A stretch of 64,000 bases of DNA from Pseudolabrys sp. (GCA_030655215.1 JAURVZ010000071.1:1-64000), one strand, 5' to 3'. Counted from the first letter of the stretch, positions 35,387-44,929 are shown. The notes: a model not told the origin generated them from the sequence alone. Translations and numbers: made by a program.

Positions 35387-36256
35387 ATGTCGGGCATGCT
35401 GGTCGGCATGCTTTGCGGCATCGGCGCGGCCATTGCGTGGGCCGGCGGTTTCGTCGTCGCGAAACACGGCATCGAGATCGGTTTTTCTCCGGCCGATCTG
35501 GCGCTGCATCGTTTCCTGTGGTCCGGCCTGCTGCTGATGCCGCTGGTCTTGCGCGACGGCATCAAGGATCTTGGCGGCGTGGGCTGGGGCCGCGGCTTCG
35601 TCATCTCTGTCTTGTCGGGTCCGGTGCAGTCGCTCGTTGCTTACACCGGCTTCATCCTGGTGCCGCTTGGACACGGCAGCGTCATTCAGCCGGCGACCGC
35701 CGCGCTGTGCGGCATCATCCTCGCTGCGCTCGTGTTGCGCGAAAGGCCTTCTGCGTCCCGTATTCTGGGCGGTTTTTTCATTACCGCGGGCTTGATTGTC
35801 TTCGGCTTTGAATCGCTGATGACGATCGGCACACATGGCATCGGTGGCGATTTGCTGTTCGCGCTCGCCGGCGCGTTCTGGGCAACCTTCGGCATCCTGC
35901 TGAGAACCTGGAATATATCGGGCACCCGCGCGGTCGCCGCTGTCGGAGCCATTTCGGTTCTCATCTTTGCGCCGCTGCATGGAATCTTCGTCGGCTACGA
36001 CACCATCATTCGCCTGGGCTGGGCCGAGAACCTGTTGCAGATCGTGGCGCAGGGATTGGTCGCCGGTGTGTTGCCGATTTTCCTGTTCGCGCGCGTCGTC
36101 ACACTGCTAGGCGCGGGGCGCGCCGCGACGTTTCCGGCGCTGGTACCGGGCTGCGCACTTATTATCGGCTATTTCGCTCTCGGAAATATTCCGACAATTC
36201 CGCAGCTCGTTGGTTTGGCGGTCGTGCTGATCGGGTTTCGGTTGACATTGAAGTAG
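35387..36256 (+). CDS. DMT-superfamily (EamA) transporter
   Basis: A 289-residue inner-membrane protein with ten predicted helices in two EamA repeats (about 5-135 and 150-285). Start chosen at 35387, where AAGGTGG lies 5 bases upstream and the first helix GMLCGIGAAIAWAGGFVVAKHG begins (partly quoted); the longer frame upstream has a basic, non-membrane front. The second repeat ends IPTIPQLVGLAVVLIGFRL. Probably a metabolite or amino-acid exporter. Divergent from the BKACE gene and convergent with the acyl-CoA dehydrogenase gene. Confidence 0.85.
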   Translation: MSGMLVGMLCGIGAAIAWAGGFVVAKHGIEIGFSPADLALHRFLWSGLLLMPLVLRDGIKDLGGVGWGRGFVISVLSGPVQSLVAYTGFILVPLGHGSVIQPATAALCGIILAALVLRERPSASRILGGFFITAGLIVFGFESLMTIGTHGIGGDLLFALAGAFWATFGILLRTWNISGTRAVAAVGAISVLIFAPLHGIFVGYDTIIRLGWAENLLQIVAQGLVAGVLPIFLFARVVTLLGAGRAATFPALVPGCALIIGYFALGNIPTIPQLVGLAVVLIGFRLTLK

Positions 36257-36265
36257 CGCAGCGTG

Positions 36266-36385
36266 TCCCGGGCGCAGCGCAGCGCGTCTTCGTGGTGCGC
36301 TGCAGACCGGGATCTCGGTTGTTTCAGGAAGCAAGCGGGGCCCCGGATCTGCGTCGCATCATTTCATGCTGCGACGCGTCCGGGG
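36266..36385. repeat. Two-hairpin intergenic repeat, CCCGGG type (copy B)
   Basis: First hairpin TCCCGG (36266-36271) / CCGGGA (36307-36312) with inner GCAGCGCA/TGCGCTGC; second hairpin CCCCGGA (36341-36347) / TCCGGGG (36379-36385) with inner GCGTCGCA/TGCGACGC. It fills the convergent junction between the DMT and acyl-CoA dehydrogenase genes. Confidence 0.75.
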
Positions 36386-36394
36386 CACGCGCCC

Positions 36395-37621
36395 TCACTC
36401 CGGCCCCGCATATTTACCCGCGGTCTCCGGGAACATGGTCTTGATGATCTTCATCTTGGAGATGTCGACCGACGCATCCATGTGCAGGAAAATGGCAGCG
36501 TCGCGGAACAGCTTCTCGATGCCGAAGTCGAGCATCATGCCGTTGCCGCCGTGCAGTTCGACCGCGTGCTGCGCCACCTTCATGATCTCTTCCGACGCGA
36601 ACATCTTGACCATGTTGCAAAGCGTGTCAGCTTCCGGCGACAGTTCGTCAACCGAACGCGACGCGTGATCGAGCAGAGCGCGTACGGCTTCGATCTTGGT
36701 TGCCATGTCGGCCATTCGCAACGCGACCGCCTGATGCTTGATCAATATGCGACCGCCTTGCACGTAGTTCTGCGCATACTCGGCCGTCAGCTCGAAAGCG
36801 CGGACGCCGACGCCGAGATTCTTTGCCGCCTGGATGATCTTGCCGGGACGGAAATAGATACCGGCGGTGGCCAGCGCCGTGTTCTCGACCATCAGATGAT
36901 CGTCGGGCACGAACATGTCCTCGAACACCAGCTCGCCATTGTTCATGTAGCGGCAACCCAGCGTCTCGTTGCAGCGAGCCACCGTAAGGCCCTTGGTCTC
37001 GCGCGGCACCAGGAACGACGACGTGCCCTGCAGCATGCCGACCTTGGTGTTGGTGTTGGCGTAGACGACATAAAGCCCGGCATCGTAGCCATTCGAGATG
37101 AACTGCTTGCGGCCGTTGATCACCCAGCCGCCATTGGAGCGAACGGCCTTGGTGTTCATCGCCGCTTCTGGCACGTTGTAGGGCAGCCAGCGATCGGACG
37201 CGCCGCGCGGCTCGGTCAGGCAATGCGCCAGCAGGAACTGCGGATCTTCGAGCAGCCGTTTGAACCACTTCTCCTGCAAATGCTTCGGCAGGAACTGGCG
37301 CAGCAGCACGGAGACTTTCCAGTTCTGCACCAGCTTGTCGGCAAGGCCTGAATCGCCGCGGGCGATTTCCTCGGCGATGATGGCGAATGTCTTGACCTCG
37401 GTGCCCTTCTCCAGCTCAACGCCGCCGAATTCCTCCGGCACGCCGAGCGTGCGAATGCCGACCTGTTCGGCGCCCTCCAAGATGCTCGGTGGTAGCCGGT
37501 CCTCCGGCGTCATCGACCATTCCTGCTTCCAGTTCTTCTTGATGAACGGCAGGACAACATCGTCGACGAAATCGCGGCAGCTCTGCCGCATCATGCGCTG
37601 GTCTTCCGATAGCCGAGACAT
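36395..37621 (-). CDS. Acyl-CoA dehydrogenase family protein with Asp at the usual catalytic Glu position
   Basis: A 408-residue flavoprotein of the acyl-CoA dehydrogenase family: N-terminal helical domain, FAD/substrate segment LAHCLTEPRGASDRW (about 130-145), middle beta domain NGRKQFISNGYDAGLYVV, and C-terminal helices with QHAVELHGGNGMML and EKLFRDAAI. The YEGT-type catalytic Glu of the C-terminal helix aligns with Asp382 (HMDAS), and the usual RxxFG motif is altered to GGRILIKHQA. So it may act on a non-fatty acyl-CoA or use another base. AAGGAAAG precedes the start. Single gene. Confidence 0.88.
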   Translation of the reverse strand: MSRLSEDQRMMRQSCRDFVDDVVLPFIKKNWKQEWSMTPEDRLPPSILEGAEQVGIRTLGVPEEFGGVELEKGTEVKTFAIIAEEIARGDSGLADKLVQNWKVSVLLRQFLPKHLQEKWFKRLLEDPQFLLAHCLTEPRGASDRWLPYNVPEAAMNTKAVRSNGGWVINGRKQFISNGYDAGLYVVYANTNTKVGMLQGTSSFLVPRETKGLTVARCNETLGCRYMNNGELVFEDMFVPDDHLMVENTALATAGIYFRPGKIIQAAKNLGVGVRAFELTAEYAQNYVQGGRILIKHQAVALRMADMATKIEAVRALLDHASRSVDELSPEADTLCNMVKMFASEEIMKVAQHAVELHGGNGMMLDFGIEKLFRDAAIFLHMDASVDISKMKIIKTMFPETAGKYAGPE

Positions 37622-37765
37622 CGCTCTTTCCTTCCCTGAAAACTCGCCTTTTGATCGCCTTATTGAGCCTGCACGACACTTTTCTCATGGTCGAACATGC
37701 TAGGCATGGGTGTCTTTGACGCGAATCATAGTCATATAAAATCTGTTTTGACGAGCGGATACCGC

Positions 37766-39145
37766 ATGGAATTTACCGAACTGCACGCAGCCCTGGCGAG
37801 CTTCTCGCAAGTTGTTCGCCAGACCTTACGCACGGAATTGACGTCGGCGTGGCTGCCGATTCAACTCGGGCTCATCGCGCTGTCGGCGCTGATCGCGCTC
37901 GGCATCTCGATCACCATTCGTCGGCGCGTCGATCTCGTATCGCTGACAATGGGCTGGCCGCCATATCTGCGCATGGTTGTGCGGGCCTTCGTCAAATATC
38001 TCGGACCCATCGCTTTTATTTTCGCCGTCATGGCCATTCGTGCCGCGTTGCGCGCCGATGTGGTCAATCCGCGGACCTATTTGCTCGGCGTCGCCATCAG
38101 CCTGACGACCGCCTGGGTGGTGATCAACATCGCCGCCGGCGTCATCCAGAATCGCTTCGTCAATCGCATTGTCACGGTCGTCGCCTGGACGATTGCGGCG
38201 TTGAGCATTTTGCAGTTGCTCGGGCCGGTGACGGCGAGCCTCGACTCGCCGTCCGTCTCATTGATGATCGGCGGCCTGCGGCTGTCGCCACTATTGCTGC
38301 TGAAAACAACGGCCATGCTGCTGGTGACGTTGTGGGCGGCGAATGCGCTCGGCAATTTCCTCGATAAGCGCGTGCAGACGTTCACCGACCTGACGCCGTC
38401 GATCCAGGTGTTGATCGTCAAGCTGATCCGCATCCTGCTGATGATCCTCGCCGTCGTGATCGTGCTCAATTCAATGGGCATCGATCTCTCGGTGCTGGCG
38501 CTGTTCTCCGGCGCCATCGGTGTCGGTCTCGGTTTCGGTCTGCAGAAGATCGTGTCGAACCTGGTCAGCGGCATCATCCTGCTCGCCGACAAGTCGATCA
38601 AACCGGGCGACGTCATTTCGGTCGGCGATCATTTCGGCCGCGTCGGCAATATGGGTGCACGTTATACGTCGGTCGATACGCGCGACGGCCGCGAGTATCT
38701 GATCCCGAACGAAGACTTCATCACCCAGCGCGTCGCCAACTGGACCTATTCGAGCGATCTTGTGCGGCTGTCGGTGAAGTTCAACACCACATATGACAGC
38801 GACCCGCGTCAGGTGCAGGAAGCGGCGATCCACGCGGCTCAGACGATCGAGCGCGTGGCGAAAAAGCCGGCGCCGGTTTGCCTGCTGTCGGCCTTCGGCT
38901 CCAGCGCGCTGGAGTTCGAATTGGGATTCTGGATCAGCGATCCCTCGGCCGGCGTCGCCAATGTGAAGAGCGATGTGCTGCTGGCGTTGTGGGACACGCT
39001 CGACAAGCAAGGCGCCAAGATCGCCAAGCCGGGCCCGGCGCGCGTCATTTACGAAATGGCGCGCGAGGATGAGCCGCAGCCGGCGCCGGACCATCCGGAC
39101 GGCCCGGTGCCGCCCGATGCGGGGAAGCTGCCGTTTAGGGGTTAA
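37766..39145 (+). CDS. MscS-family mechanosensitive ion channel
   Basis: A 459-residue small-conductance mechanosensitive channel homologue with several extra N-terminal helices (about six before the pore). The pore helix and beta domain are typical: ALFSGAIGVGLGFGLQKIVS (about 252-271), SGIILLADKSIKPGDVI, YTSVDTRDGREYLIPNEDFITQ (partly quoted) and the C-terminal alpha/beta domain ending near residue 430. It releases osmolytes on hypo-osmotic shock. Start set at 37766; the extra 23 codons upstream look non-coding. It shares its last 4 bases with the convergent aminotransferase gene. Confidence 0.9.
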   Translation: MEFTELHAALASFSQVVRQTLRTELTSAWLPIQLGLIALSALIALGISITIRRRVDLVSLTMGWPPYLRMVVRAFVKYLGPIAFIFAVMAIRAALRADVVNPRTYLLGVAISLTTAWVVINIAAGVIQNRFVNRIVTVVAWTIAALSILQLLGPVTASLDSPSVSLMIGGLRLSPLLLLKTTAMLLVTLWAANALGNFLDKRVQTFTDLTPSIQVLIVKLIRILLMILAVVIVLNSMGIDLSVLALFSGAIGVGLGFGLQKIVSNLVSGIILLADKSIKPGDVISVGDHFGRVGNMGARYTSVDTRDGREYLIPNEDFITQRVANWTYSSDLVRLSVKFNTTYDSDPRQVQEAAIHAAQTIERVAKKPAPVCLLSAFGSSALEFELGFWISDPSAGVANVKSDVLLALWDTLDKQGAKIAKPGPARVIYEMAREDEPQPAPDHPDGPVPPDAGKLPFRG

Positions 39146-40323
39146 GCCGCTTTCCGCGACGCCAGAAACTCACCCATGCGCCCGAGCGCCTTGAGGATGT
39201 TCTCGGTCGAATTGGCATAGCTCAAGCGCAAATAACCCTCACCGAGAATGCCGAAGTCCGGGCCGCCAATGGTAACGACGCCGGTTTCGTTGAGCAGCGC
39301 CGTCGCCAGTTCCTTGGCTTTCCAGCCGGTGCCCTTGATGTTCGGGAATGCATAGAACGCGCCCTTCGGCACGATGCACGACACGCCGGGCAATTTGTTC
39401 AGGCCATCGACAACGACGCCACGCCGCTTGTCGAACTCGGCGATCATCTTCACCACTTCATCCTGCGGGCCGGCGAGTGCGGCGAGGCCAGCGAACTGCG
39501 CCGAGGCATTGACGCAGGAATGCAGGTTCACCGCGAGCTTGCGGGCATAGTCGTAAAGCTTGGCTGGGAAAATCGCGTAGCCGAGACGCCAGCCTGTCAT
39601 CGCATAGGTCTTTGACCAGCCGTTGAGAATGACCAGCCGGTCGCGGATCGACGGATAGGACAGCAACGTGACATGTTTTTCGCCGTCATAGACCATGTGG
39701 TCGTAGATTTCGTCCGACATGATGGCGACGTCCGGCCACTTCTCGAGGCCGGCGACCAACTTGTCGATTTCAGCCTTCGGCGTGACGCCGCCAGTCGGGT
39801 TGGCCGGCGAATTGATGATGATGAGCCGCGTCTTCGACGTGATCAGCTTCAACGTCTCATCGGCGGAAAAGGCAAAGCCGTTTTCCTCGCGGATCGGCAC
39901 CGGAATAGGCGTGGCTCCCGTGTATTCGATCATCGAGCGATAGATCGGGAAGCCGGGATCCGGATACAGAATTTCCGCGCCGGGCTCGCCGAACATCAGG
40001 ATCGACATGAACATGGTCGGCTTGCCGCCCGGCATGATCATGACGCTTTCGGGCGAGACCTCGACGCCATAGCGTTTGTGCAGGCTGGAAGCGACGGCTT
40101 CGCGCAACGGCAGGATTCCGTTGGCCGCGGTGTAACCGTGGTGGCCGTCGCGCAGCGCCTTGATCGCCGCCTCGACGATGAACTCCGGCGTGCGGAAGTC
40201 CGGCTGGCCGATGCCGAGGCTGATGATGTCGCGGCCCTGGGCGGCCAGCGCATTGGCGCGGGCGAGCACGGCAAAGGCGTTTTCCTCGCCGATACGATCA
40301 AAGTTCGCGACAGTCTTGAGCAT
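39142..40323 (-). CDS. Class I/II pyridoxal-phosphate aminotransferase
   Basis: A 393-residue fold-type I aminotransferase: SLGIGQPDFRTPEFI (about 34-48), GGKPTMFMSI, NSPANPTGG (about 165-173), SDEIYDHMVY, PLP-lysine in NGWSKTYAMTGWRLGY (about 225-240), and the substrate Arg near GYLRLSYANSTENI. It probably transaminates aspartate, aromatic or branched amino acids. The GGGGG ribosome site fits the second of two adjacent ATG codons (40323). Convergent with the MscS gene, with overlapping stop codons. Confidence 0.9.
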   Translation of the reverse strand: MLKTVANFDRIGEENAFAVLARANALAAQGRDIISLGIGQPDFRTPEFIVEAAIKALRDGHHGYTAANGILPLREAVASSLHKRYGVEVSPESVMIMPGGKPTMFMSILMFGEPGAEILYPDPGFPIYRSMIEYTGATPIPVPIREENGFAFSADETLKLITSKTRLIIINSPANPTGGVTPKAEIDKLVAGLEKWPDVAIMSDEIYDHMVYDGEKHVTLLSYPSIRDRLVILNGWSKTYAMTGWRLGYAIFPAKLYDYARKLAVNLHSCVNASAQFAGLAALAGPQDEVVKMIAEFDKRRGVVVDGLNKLPGVSCIVPKGAFYAFPNIKGTGWKAKELATALLNETGVVTIGGPDFGILGEGYLRLSYANSTENILKALGRMGEFLASRKAA

Positions 40324-40550
40324 CATTTCCCCCGGGGCAATTTGGCGGCACTTGAGCCGATCCATCGGCCAAAATCAACAAATCCGCATCAGGGTTCCGG
40401 GCCGCTGAACCCGCCAGACAGGTTGCACTTTACTGCACTACCCGTTTTTCGTTTTGCCGGTTAGGATCGAGGCGCAGGGGTAGCAAGTTTCGGTTTGGGA
40501 ATTGGGCCGCGTCTGCACAGGCGTGCCCTTCCGCCGAACGGGGGGACTGA

Positions 40551-40880
40551 ATGGGGCGCAAGGCAAAGAACGACGGCGGAGCTGCGACGCGTGAGGAGCC
40601 GGAGAGCCATACGTGGGAAGTCATCAGGTCGCTGGTCACCAGCGAAGCAGAGGCCACGAAGCTGCTTGAAATGTACTACTGGACGCGCGAGCCCGGCATC
40701 GTCGAACTGATCCGCGCCTATCTCAACCTGCCGGACCGCACGCAACGGCACGTCAGCGACTTCCTTCTGAAGAACCGGCCGCAATCCATCGCCAGCGCCA
40801 TCGATCAGCAGGGCCGCTTGTTGCTCTCGATCAAGGACGCGCAACAGCGCGGGCAAGGGCGGAGCAACACCGGCGCCTGA
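40551..40880 (+). CDS. Hypothetical protein, 109 residues
   Basis: I do not recognise the family. The protein is soluble and charged, with a Lys/Glu-rich first 20 residues and a probable helical core at 22-75 (HTWEVIRSLVTSEAEATKLL, MYYWTREPGIVELIRAYLNL, TQRHVSDFLLKN) and a Gln/Gly-rich tail. A GGGGGGA ribosome site sits 5 bases before the ATG, and codon use matches its neighbours, so it is likely real. It precedes the DUF2252 gene by 108 bases on the same strand. Confidence 0.65.
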   Translation: MGRKAKNDGGAATREEPESHTWEVIRSLVTSEAEATKLLEMYYWTREPGIVELIRAYLNLPDRTQRHVSDFLLKNRPQSIASAIDQQGRLLLSIKDAQQRGQGRSNTGA

Positions 40881-40988
40881 TCTCGCCCGGCACGTCAGCG
40901 GTGAAGCGCGCATCGCTCCGGCGGCCAATTGCCAATACGGGGCGGATGGGGGCATCCTGTAAAAAAACGTGAAAGTCGAGGAACGTCC

Positions 40989-42068
40989 GTGGGAATTGTT
41001 GCTGCCAACCGGAAATATGAGACGTGGCTCACGGCCCAGCTCAAGAACGAGATTGTTAAGCCCGACCTCCGCCGCAAGCGCGAGAAAATGCGCGACAGCG
41101 CCTTCAGCTTCCTGCGCGCAACTTATTGGCGCTGGGCTGAGAACATCTTGGAGATTTGCCCGGATGCGGCGACGGCACCAGCGGTGCTCGCTGTCGGCGA
41201 TATCCACCTTGAAAACTACGGCACCTGGCGCGACCGCGAAGGCCGTGTCGTCTGGGGCGTCAATGACTATGACGAAGCCGCCGAGATGCCCTACGTGCTC
41301 GACATCATCCGGCTCGCGACCAGCGCGGTGCTGGCGGGCCGGCGCAACCAGATCTCCCTGAAAGAAATCACCACCAGCATCCTCACCGGTTACCAACGCG
41401 GCATCGACTCACCGCGGGCCTTTATCCTCGACCGCAATCATCTCCGGATGCGCAACCAGTTCGTCGTCAACGAAGAGGCGCGCGCGAAGTTTTGGCAAAA
41501 GATGGACCTGCAGCACCAGGAAGCGCTCAAGAAGAAGTCGAAGCCTAAAGCGCCGTGGCGAAAAATCTTCGCTGACTCGCTGCCCGAGCGGATTCCGCTG
41601 GTTTATTGGCCGCGCATCGCCGGCACGGGCAGCCTGGGCCGGCCCCGCTGGGTCGCCTACGGCACATGGCGCAATGGGCCAATCTTGCGCGAGGCCAAGG
41701 CCCTGGTGCCGTCCGGCTGGATCAAGGCCCATGGTGGCCCGACGCAGTTCAAGCTCATCCAGGCCGCGGGTGGGCCACATCGCTCTCCCGACCCCTGGTA
41801 CAACGTCGAGGGTTCGCTGCTCGTGCGGCGTCTCTCACCGAATAATCACAAGATCAATCTGGACGCCCAACCGGGCCTACTGAACCCTGATATTCTGCGG
41901 GCGATGGGCCGTGATCTCGCCGCCGCACATTTGAGCGAGCCGGGCCGGCGCCATGCGGTGCTGAGGGATCTGCGAACGCGGAAATCGCGCTGGTTCCGGG
42001 AAGGCGTGGAGAAAGCGGCGAAAGCGGTCTCCGGCGAATACGCAGAGTGGATGAATTCAGCTAGATAA
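40989..42068 (+). CDS. DUF2252 family protein (kinase-like fold)
   Basis: A 359-residue protein of the uncharacterised DUF2252 family, related to aminoglycoside phosphotransferase-like kinases. The diagnostic motifs GDIHLENYGTWRD (about 74-86) and VNDYDEAAEMPYVLDIIRL (about 93-111) resemble the catalytic and metal loops. The start is a GTG at 40989 with GAGGA 6 bases upstream; the longer frame starts in a region with no ribosome site. No biochemical function is established for the family. Single gene or paired with the small protein upstream. Confidence 0.83.
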   Translation: MGIVAANRKYETWLTAQLKNEIVKPDLRRKREKMRDSAFSFLRATYWRWAENILEICPDAATAPAVLAVGDIHLENYGTWRDREGRVVWGVNDYDEAAEMPYVLDIIRLATSAVLAGRRNQISLKEITTSILTGYQRGIDSPRAFILDRNHLRMRNQFVVNEEARAKFWQKMDLQHQEALKKKSKPKAPWRKIFADSLPERIPLVYWPRIAGTGSLGRPRWVAYGTWRNGPILREAKALVPSGWIKAHGGPTQFKLIQAAGGPHRSPDPWYNVEGSLLVRRLSPNNHKINLDAQPGLLNPDILRAMGRDLAAAHLSEPGRRHAVLRDLRTRKSRWFREGVEKAAKAVSGEYAEWMNSAR

Positions 42069-42098
42069 TGCCTGCGAGCAACCGCCAGAGTACCCCCC

Positions 42099-42929
42099 AT
42101 GATCGCCGCTGCCGACAAACGCCGCGCTTTCCGTAAGCTGCATGAGAGCGGCTGCTTCGTCATTCCCAATCCGTGGAATGTCGGCTCGGCGGTCTATCTG
42201 CAAGGTCTCGGCTTTAAGGCCTTGGCGACGACCAGCTCGGGCCACGCGCATTCGCTTGGGCTCGCGGACGGCGATGCCAGCAAGGAATTGGTGCTCGCCC
42301 ACTATCGCGAACTCGCTAACGCCGTCGATATCCCGGTCAATGCCGACTTTGAAAACGGCTATGCGCACGAGCCGGCAGAGGTCGCGGCCAATGTAACATT
42401 GTGCGTCGAGACCGGCGTTGCCGGGCTGTCGATCGAGGACTTCACCGGCGACGAGAGCAACCCGCTCTACGACTTCGACCTAGCGCTGGCGCGGGTCAAG
42501 GCGGCACGCAAGGCGATCGACGATGCCGGCGGCGACGTCGTGTTCACGGCGCGCACCGAAGGCTTCATCCATGGCCGCACCGACATGGACGAAACTGTGC
42601 ACCGCCTGAAAGCCTTTGCCGATGCCGGCGCCGACTGCCTCTATGCGCCCGGCATCAAGACGCGCGAGCAGATTGAGACCGTTGTCAAGGCGGTGGCGCC
42701 AAAGCCGGTCAATCTGCTGATGTCGTTTTCTGGCGGCTTCACCGTCGATGATATCGCAGCAATAGGCGTTCGACGCATCAGTGTCGGCGGTACATTGGCG
42801 CGCGTTGCGATGGACGCCTTTATCAAATCGGCACGTTCACTGGCTGGCGGCAGTTTCGAGAGCTTCGACGGCGTTGTTTCCAACGCCGAACTCAACACAT
42901 TCTTCGACGACCACAATTCAAAGAAGTGA
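42099..42929 (+). CDS. Isocitrate lyase / PEP mutase superfamily protein
   Basis: A 276-residue TIM-barrel of the ICL/PEPM group: PNPWNVGSAVYLQGLG, TTSSGHAHSLG, VPVNADFENGYAH-type metal loop (IPVNADFENGYA, about 77-88), GLSIEDFTG and FTARTEGF. It has the short form of the PEP mutase/carboxyvinyl-phosphonate group, not the long isocitrate lyase, and lacks the KKCGH active-site loop of true isocitrate lyase. Members cleave or rearrange C-C or C-P bonds next to carboxylates. First of a close plus-strand run with a GNAT (6 bases) and an MFS exporter. Confidence 0.87.
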   Translation: MIAAADKRRAFRKLHESGCFVIPNPWNVGSAVYLQGLGFKALATTSSGHAHSLGLADGDASKELVLAHYRELANAVDIPVNADFENGYAHEPAEVAANVTLCVETGVAGLSIEDFTGDESNPLYDFDLALARVKAARKAIDDAGGDVVFTARTEGFIHGRTDMDETVHRLKAFADAGADCLYAPGIKTREQIETVVKAVAPKPVNLLMSFSGGFTVDDIAAIGVRRISVGGTLARVAMDAFIKSARSLAGGSFESFDGVVSNAELNTFFDDHNSKK

Positions 42930-42935
42930 GCCACT

Positions 42936-43658
42936 ATGCCGGACTTCGAGCTGCACTCAGAACCGTTGCCGGAGACCGGCCAGCCCGTCAGTTTCAAAGT
43001 CGATATGATGCCCTCGCCGGCTCCGGAGCCGGTGACGATCAAAGGCCGCTACGGCAGCATCGAGAAGCTCGAGCCGCGCCACACCGACGATCTCTGGAAG
43101 GTTTTTGAAGGCTATCCGGAAGTCTGGACCTATATCGGCGCCGATGGCCCGTTCAGCGACAAAAAGGCGTTCGCGGCACAGATCGAAAAGCGCGCTGCCG
43201 CGACTGATCCCTATGCCTACGCCATCATCGATGCGAACGGCCACGCGGTCGGCTATTTCACCTTGATGAGCATTGTTCCCGCCATGCGCTCCATCGAAGT
43301 CGGCCATGTTCTCTATTCACCGGCTCTGATGCGCACCCAACTCGGCACCGAAGCGCAATATCTGCTGATGCGCTACGCCTTCGAGACACTGAACTCGCGC
43401 CGCTACGAATGGAAATGCAATGCGCTCAACGCTCCATCGCGCAGCGCCGCCTTGCGTTACGGCTTCACATTCGAGGGCATCCTGCGCCAGGTCTTGATGG
43501 CCAAGGGCCGCAACCGCGACACCGCCTACTACTCAATCATCGACAGTGAATGGCCGGCGCGCAAGGCGGTGTTCGAGCGCTGGCTGTCGCCGGATAATTT
43601 CGGCACCGACGGCAAGCAGAAAGTCAGCCTGCGCGCGCTCAACGGCACAGCGGAATGA
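42936..43658 (+). CDS. GNAT-family acetyltransferase, RimJ/RimL type
   Basis: A 240-residue acetyltransferase of the RimJ/RimL type: an N-terminal extension of about 35 residues, then IEKLEPRHTDDLWKVFEGYP, IDANGHAVGYFTLMSI, the acetyl-CoA region SPALMRTQLGTEAQYLLMRY, and RRYEWKCNALNAPSRSAALRYGF (partly quoted) as in ribosomal-protein/N-terminal acetyltransferases. It starts 6 bases after the PEP mutase-like gene and ends overlapping the MFS gene by 4 bases (ATGA), so the three are one operon. Acceptor unknown. Confidence 0.88.
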   Translation: MPDFELHSEPLPETGQPVSFKVDMMPSPAPEPVTIKGRYGSIEKLEPRHTDDLWKVFEGYPEVWTYIGADGPFSDKKAFAAQIEKRAAATDPYAYAIIDANGHAVGYFTLMSIVPAMRSIEVGHVLYSPALMRTQLGTEAQYLLMRYAFETLNSRRYEWKCNALNAPSRSAALRYGFTFEGILRQVLMAKGRNRDTAYYSIIDSEWPARKAVFERWLSPDNFGTDGKQKVSLRALNGTAE

Positions 43659-44929
43659 GCGAAGCAGAACCGCGCCCGGCCAGCGTCACAGAATCTGTGC
43701 CGGCTGGCGGGCTGATACAACAACGCCCATTCGTGCTGTTCTGGCTGGCGCGCATTGCCGCCACCATCGGCTATCAGATGATGGCGCTGGTGATCGGCTG
43801 GAAGATCTACGAGATCACCGGCAGCGCCTTTGATCTCGGCGTCGTCGGGCTCATCCTGTTCATTCCCGCGGTGCTGCTCACGCTGCTGGTCGGCCACAGC
43901 GCCGACCGCTACGACCGCCGGCGCATCGTACAGATCGCGCAGAGTGTTTATGCCGTGGCCGCCGTACTCGTCACCGCAGGCACCTATTTCGAACTGCTGA
44001 GCCGCGAGCTTCTGTTCTTCGCCGTGTTCATGATCGGCTGCGCCCGCGCTTTCGAACTGCCGACCGGACATGCGCTGGTCCCCGCCATGGTGCCGACGCG
44101 ATTGTTGCCGCGTGCGGTCGCGGCATGGTCCTCAGCCAATCAGGTGGCGGCAATCAGCGGCCCTGCCCTCGGCGGCCTCATTTATGCCGTGACGCCGATC
44201 GCCGTCAGCATCATTTGCGCGGTCGCGTTCGTGACCTCCGTGACATTGGTCAGCATGATCCGCATCCGCAGCAATGTCGTCGCCAACCAGGAGCCGCCGA
44301 CTCTGAATTCGGTGCTGGCCGGTTTCCACTACATCGCACGGCGCAAGCGCCTGCTCGGCGTCATCAGCCTCGATCTCTTCGTCGTGCTGCTCGGTGGCGT
44401 CACGGCGCTGCTGCCGATTTTCGCCAAGGACATTCTGGAAGTCGGGCCGGTCGGCCTCGGCTTGCTCCGTTCGGCGCCGGCCATTGGCGCGCTCGCCACT
44501 GCAATTGTCCTATCGCACTATCCGGTCGAGCGGCATATCGGCGTCAAGATGTTCGGCGCCGTCGCCATCTTTGGCGTATCGACGATCATGTTTGGCCTGT
44601 CGACCTGGTTTCCGCTGTCACTGGTGGCGCTGGTCTTCCTTGGCGCATCCGATGCCGTCAGCGTCGTCATCCGCTTCACGCTGGTGCAGATGGAAACCCC
44701 GGAGGAGATGCGCGGACGGGTCAGCGCAATCAATTACCTTTTCGTGGGCTCATCGAATACGCTGGGCGAATTCGAGTCCGGCGCTGTCGCCGCCTGGCTG
44801 GGCGCGGTGCAATCGGTGTTGATCGGCGGCGTCGGTTCACTGGTGATTGCCGCAACGTGGATGGGCTTGTTTCCGGACCTAAGAAAACTCGACCGGTTCG
44901 AGCCGGCGGATGCGAAAAAAGAAAGCTAA
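43655..44929 (+). CDS. MFS transporter, EntS-like (MFS_3)
   Basis: A 424-residue major facilitator with twelve helices. The motif A region is GHSADRYDRRRIVQ (about 75-88), and the general layout matches MFS_3 exporters such as EntS. It starts by ATGA overlap with the GNAT stop, so translation is coupled. It probably exports a small acetylated or organic compound; nothing in the sequence names it. The next gene, denD-like, follows after 32 bases. Confidence 0.87.
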   Translation: MSEAEPRPASVTESVPAGGLIQQRPFVLFWLARIAATIGYQMMALVIGWKIYEITGSAFDLGVVGLILFIPAVLLTLLVGHSADRYDRRRIVQIAQSVYAVAAVLVTAGTYFELLSRELLFFAVFMIGCARAFELPTGHALVPAMVPTRLLPRAVAAWSSANQVAAISGPALGGLIYAVTPIAVSIICAVAFVTSVTLVSMIRIRSNVVANQEPPTLNSVLAGFHYIARRKRLLGVISLDLFVVLLGGVTALLPIFAKDILEVGPVGLGLLRSAPAIGALATAIVLSHYPVERHIGVKMFGAVAIFGVSTIMFGLSTWFPLSLVALVFLGASDAVSVVIRFTLVQMETPEEMRGRVSAINYLFVGSSNTLGEFESGAVAAWLGAVQSVLIGGVGSLVIAATWMGLFPDLRKLDRFEPADAKKES

